Assembly (NCBI GenBank): GCA_965178525.1 | Contig: CBCXVS010000087.1 | Coordinates: forward strand, 1 to 24,780 | From: CBCXVS01 sp965178525 | Lineage (GTDB): Bacteria > Tectomicrobia > Entotheonellia > Entotheonellales > Entotheonellaceae | Direction of reading: 5' to 3' | Length of the DNA: 24,780 bases | In this document: positions 23,337-24,780 of the stretch, one piece after another | Position numbering within the stretch: the stretch's first letter is position 1 | Layout of the letters: each line of letters begins with the position of its first letter | Made by a program: the position numbers and the translations under genes | Notes under the pieces: generated by a model | The model's database searches: none | What the model was told of the DNA's origin: nothing | What the model saw: only the letters and a program-made list of their open reading frames with translations

Positions 23337-23702
23337 ATGAGCGAGCGTCAGACGCATGATACCGTGGTATATTGGCCGAGGGTGAAAGAAATTTTAGATG
23401 GCATCATGGAACGCTGGAAAGAGCGGTGGGGCCGTGAGCCAGCTCCGGGTATTCACGAGTATGCCTGGGACACGCCACAACAACTCGCAGAGGCTGTCTT
23501 GTCAGGGTATCGCGCCATCGAGCCCGGTGTGCCCGCCAAAGAGACGCATTTGGTGCGTTCTTTGGCGCTTGGCGTCGGCGGTTTTGGGAAGATGCCGATG
23601 CAAGGTCCCTTTTTGTCGCGGTCGGAAGTGAATGAGATTATTGCTTGGATTGACGCCGGGATGCCTGAAGGTCCTGCCAGCGGCGTTAGTACAGGCGGTT
23701 GA
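23337..23702 (+). CDS. Hypothetical protein, 121 aa
   Basis: Family not recognised. The product is soluble and without signal peptide. The N-terminal half is helical and charged (VKEILDGIMERWKERWGREP, cut here at 20 residues). The C-terminal half contains KMPMQGPFLSRSEVNEIIAW followed by IDAGMPEGP. The latter resembles the end of cytochrome-c-like domains in which a heme-ligand Met is followed by a helix and WIDAGMP, but there is no CXXCH heme site, so it is at most a heme-less relative. The tail GVSTGG also ends in two glycines. GGAG precedes ATG 23337 by about 9 bases, and the gap from the MqnA-like stop is 24 bases, so it probably belongs to the same operon. Confidence 0.75.
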   Translation: MSERQTHDTVVYWPRVKEILDGIMERWKERWGREPAPGIHEYAWDTPQQLAEAVLSGYRAIEPGVPAKETHLVRSLALGVGGFGKMPMQGPFLSRSEVNEIIAWIDAGMPEGPASGVSTGG

Positions 23703-23715
23703 GATAGGGACGCAC

Positions 23716-23760
23716 ATGCAGGACGACAAAATGGATTTTGTCTCCGCTCTTCTCTCGTAG
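23716..23760 (+). CDS. Possible 14-codon leader peptide
   Basis: ATG 23716, preceded by AGGG at 5-6 bases, opens a 14-residue frame (MQDDKMDFVSALLS). Its TAG (23758-23760) overlaps the GTG start of the nucleotidyltransferase gene by one base. That arrangement is typical of termination-reinitiation coupling and would explain why the downstream gene has no ribosome site of its own. Confidence 0.35.
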   Translation: MQDDKMDFVSALLS

Positions 23761-24125
23761 TGGCCCTCATGCAAAACGCAACGGATCGCACGAAAGCCTC
23801 AGAGCCTCTAGCAGCCTTCTGGACTGCCGACGATTTACCCGCCCTACCTCCGTTTTTACAAACGTTACTTGAGCAGGCAACGACCAGGCTCCATGTGGTG
23901 CAAATTCTGATTTTTGGCTCTCGTGCTCGTGCTGATTGTCACCCTACATCGGATTACGATTTGGCATTTGTTTTAGAGGACGGCCACGGATGGACCCAGT
24001 TCGTCGCGGACCAGGAAGAAGAGGCGAGCACGCTTCTTCCACTCGATCTCGTCAATATGCAAGAGGCAGGCGATGCGTTGCGCGACGAGATCTTACGTTC
24101 AGGGGTGACGCTGTATGCCAAGTGA
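23760..24125 (+). CDS. MNT-domain nucleotidyltransferase (antitoxin-like)
   Basis: A 121-residue minimal nucleotidyltransferase. The signature GSx10DxD is exact: G53-S54, ten residues, D65-Y66-D67 (GSRARADCHPTSDYD). These bind Mg-ATP. In HEPN/MNT toxin-antitoxin modules the MNT protein neutralises its HEPN partner by AMPylating it. The partner gene follows directly, overlapping by 11 bases (24115-24125). The start could be GTG 23760, whose G is the last base of a preceding 14-codon frame, or ATG 23769; neither has a Shine-Dalgarno. The Asp pair and Gly-Ser are intact, so it should be catalytic. Separated by 57 bases from the 121-residue gene upstream. Confidence 0.9.
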   Translation: MALMQNATDRTKASEPLAAFWTADDLPALPPFLQTLLEQATTRLHVVQILIFGSRARADCHPTSDYDLAFVLEDGHGWTQFVADQEEEASTLLPLDLVNMQEAGDALRDEILRSGVTLYAK

Positions 24126-24519
24126 GCGTCTTGCCACCTCATTGACAAACTTTGGGCTGGCCTTGACCAGCTTGGAACAGTTTTTGGCCGAACCCGTACG
24201 GACGAATCGAGACAAAGCCGGTATCATCCAGGCATTCGAGTTTACGTATGAACTCGCTTGGAAAACGTTGCAGAGAATGGCCCAAGAAGACGGGTTACAG
24301 GTGGGGACGCCACGGCAAGCTTTTGCCAGCGCTCTGCAGGCCGGCCTCATTCCTCCTGAAGAAGAAGCCGTATGGATTGGCATGATGAAGGACAGGAATC
24401 TGACGTCTCATACCTATCATGAAAGTTTAGCCGACGAAATCGTACAACGGGTTCGCACGTCCTATTTCCCTATTTTCAAAGCCACGATGGCGCGGATTAA
24501 AGATACGATAATATCTTGA
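24115..24519 (+). CDS. HEPN-domain toxin (HI0074 / substrate-binding type)
   Basis: A 134-residue all-helical protein of the family first described as the nucleotidyltransferase substrate-binding subunit HI0074, now grouped with HEPN ribonuclease toxins. Residues 36-55 (GIIQAFEFTYELAWKTLQRM) are the conserved FE.xYELxWK helix. The catalytic Rx4-6H motif is R94-NLTS-H99 (MKDRNLTSHTYHE). Both active-site residues are present. ATG 24115 lies inside the end of the MNT gene in another frame, so the two are translationally coupled. Complete module, likely functional as toxin plus antitoxin. It neighbours a MITE copy, which fits an accessory location. Confidence 0.9.
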   Translation: MPSERLATSLTNFGLALTSLEQFLAEPVRTNRDKAGIIQAFEFTYELAWKTLQRMAQEDGLQVGTPRQAFASALQAGLIPPEEEAVWIGMMKDRNLTSHTYHESLADEIVQRVRTSYFPIFKATMARIKDTIIS

Positions 24520-24701
24520 CGGCACAGAAAGCTCCTTCCCCGTGATCTCCGACCTGCACGTCGACTCAGCGCTTTTTCCAATTCCGCCAGATCGATAGAG
24601 CAAAGGCTGGTTCTGAGCCCGAAGTGTATGGGATTAGGTACGTCACTTTGTCCTCGGGCTTCTAGGCTCACAGCAAGACCACATGGAGTATCCTCGTTCT
24701 A
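24520..24701. other. Spacer between HEPN gene and MITE copy 2
   Basis: No gene seen. It contains nested inverted repeats: AGCCCGA (24616-24622) with TCGGGCT (24654-24660), AAGTG (24622-24626) with CACTT (24644-24648), and TGAGCC (24614-24619) with GGCTCA (24665-24670). These could form a folded RNA or a terminator without U-tract. Confidence 0.35.
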
Positions 24702-24780
24702 GACCGAAGTTCCCCTGGCAGAATAGGCGGAGGGTTAAGTAGATCAACAGGTTGGCCCAATTCAAAAGCCCATTTACATG
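24702..24780 (-). mobile_element. MITE-like element, copy 2 (partial, runs off window)
   Basis: Begins directly after a TA (24700-24701) with GACCGAAGTTCCCC and is the reverse complement of the right end of copy 1 (about 9197-9275). I count one internal difference over roughly 76 bases plus differences in the outermost two bases. The element is cut by the window edge, which is expected if the sequence ends where a multi-copy repeat stopped assembly. Confidence 0.85.

Overview
The window looks like a piece of a draft or metagenome-derived chromosome from an uncultured bacterium. GC is moderately high by eye, one run of Ns lies inside a repeat, and the right edge falls inside a second copy of the same repeat family. 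Gene content is that of a free-living aerobe or facultative heterotroph: acetyl-CoA synthetase, B12-dependent methionine synthase, tungsten-type aldehyde oxidoreductase, acyl-CoA dehydrogenase, myo-inositol-phosphate synthase and a DUF1800/DUF1501 pair. Heptamer repeats (GCGGAAT)n in the intergenic spaces recall large genomes of uncultured lineages such as Tectomicrobia/Entotheonella. That placement is a low-confidence inference.

Layout. 27-2129 (-) acs; 2535-4013 (+) divergent PAS/sigma54 activator; 4160-7603 (+) metH; 7604-7965 a spacer bracketed by inverted heptamer repeats and holding an unlisted 57-residue two-helix membrane ORF; 7966-8307 (+) Rieske protein; 8311-8726 decayed SDR gene; 8783-9275 tandem repeats, an assembly gap and a TA-flanked MITE-like element that runs up to the start of an ECF sigma factor (9286-9840, +). 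Then come 9864-10256 (-) a small protein ending in Gly-Gly, coupled to 10263-12107 (-) aldehyde:ferredoxin oxidoreductase; 12277-13356 (+) asd, again bracketed by inverted heptamer repeats; 13596-15533 (+) RNase E/G; 15558-16712 (-) acyl-CoA dehydrogenase; 16923-18245 (+) inositol-3-phosphate synthase. After a 578-base structured spacer there is a co-directional cluster at 18824-23702 (DUF1800, DUF1501, NHL propeller, MqnA-like, 121-residue protein), a HEPN/MNT module (23760-24519), and the second MITE copy at 24702-24780.

How they fit together. Most of the window is central metabolism in one- or two-gene transcription units. Two groupings stand out as possibly undescribed. First, the AOR gene is translationally coupled to a beta-grasp-like protein with a bare di-glycine C-terminus, presumably a sulfur carrier for the metallopterin or a ubiquitin-like modifier. 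Second, the DUF1800-DUF1501-NHL-MqnA-like cluster has none of the export signals these families usually carry, and it sits behind a large perfect dyad. The repeats (two inverted heptamer pairs, MITE copies, intergenic palindromes) form a second layer that appears to have reshaped gene starts and untranslated regions.
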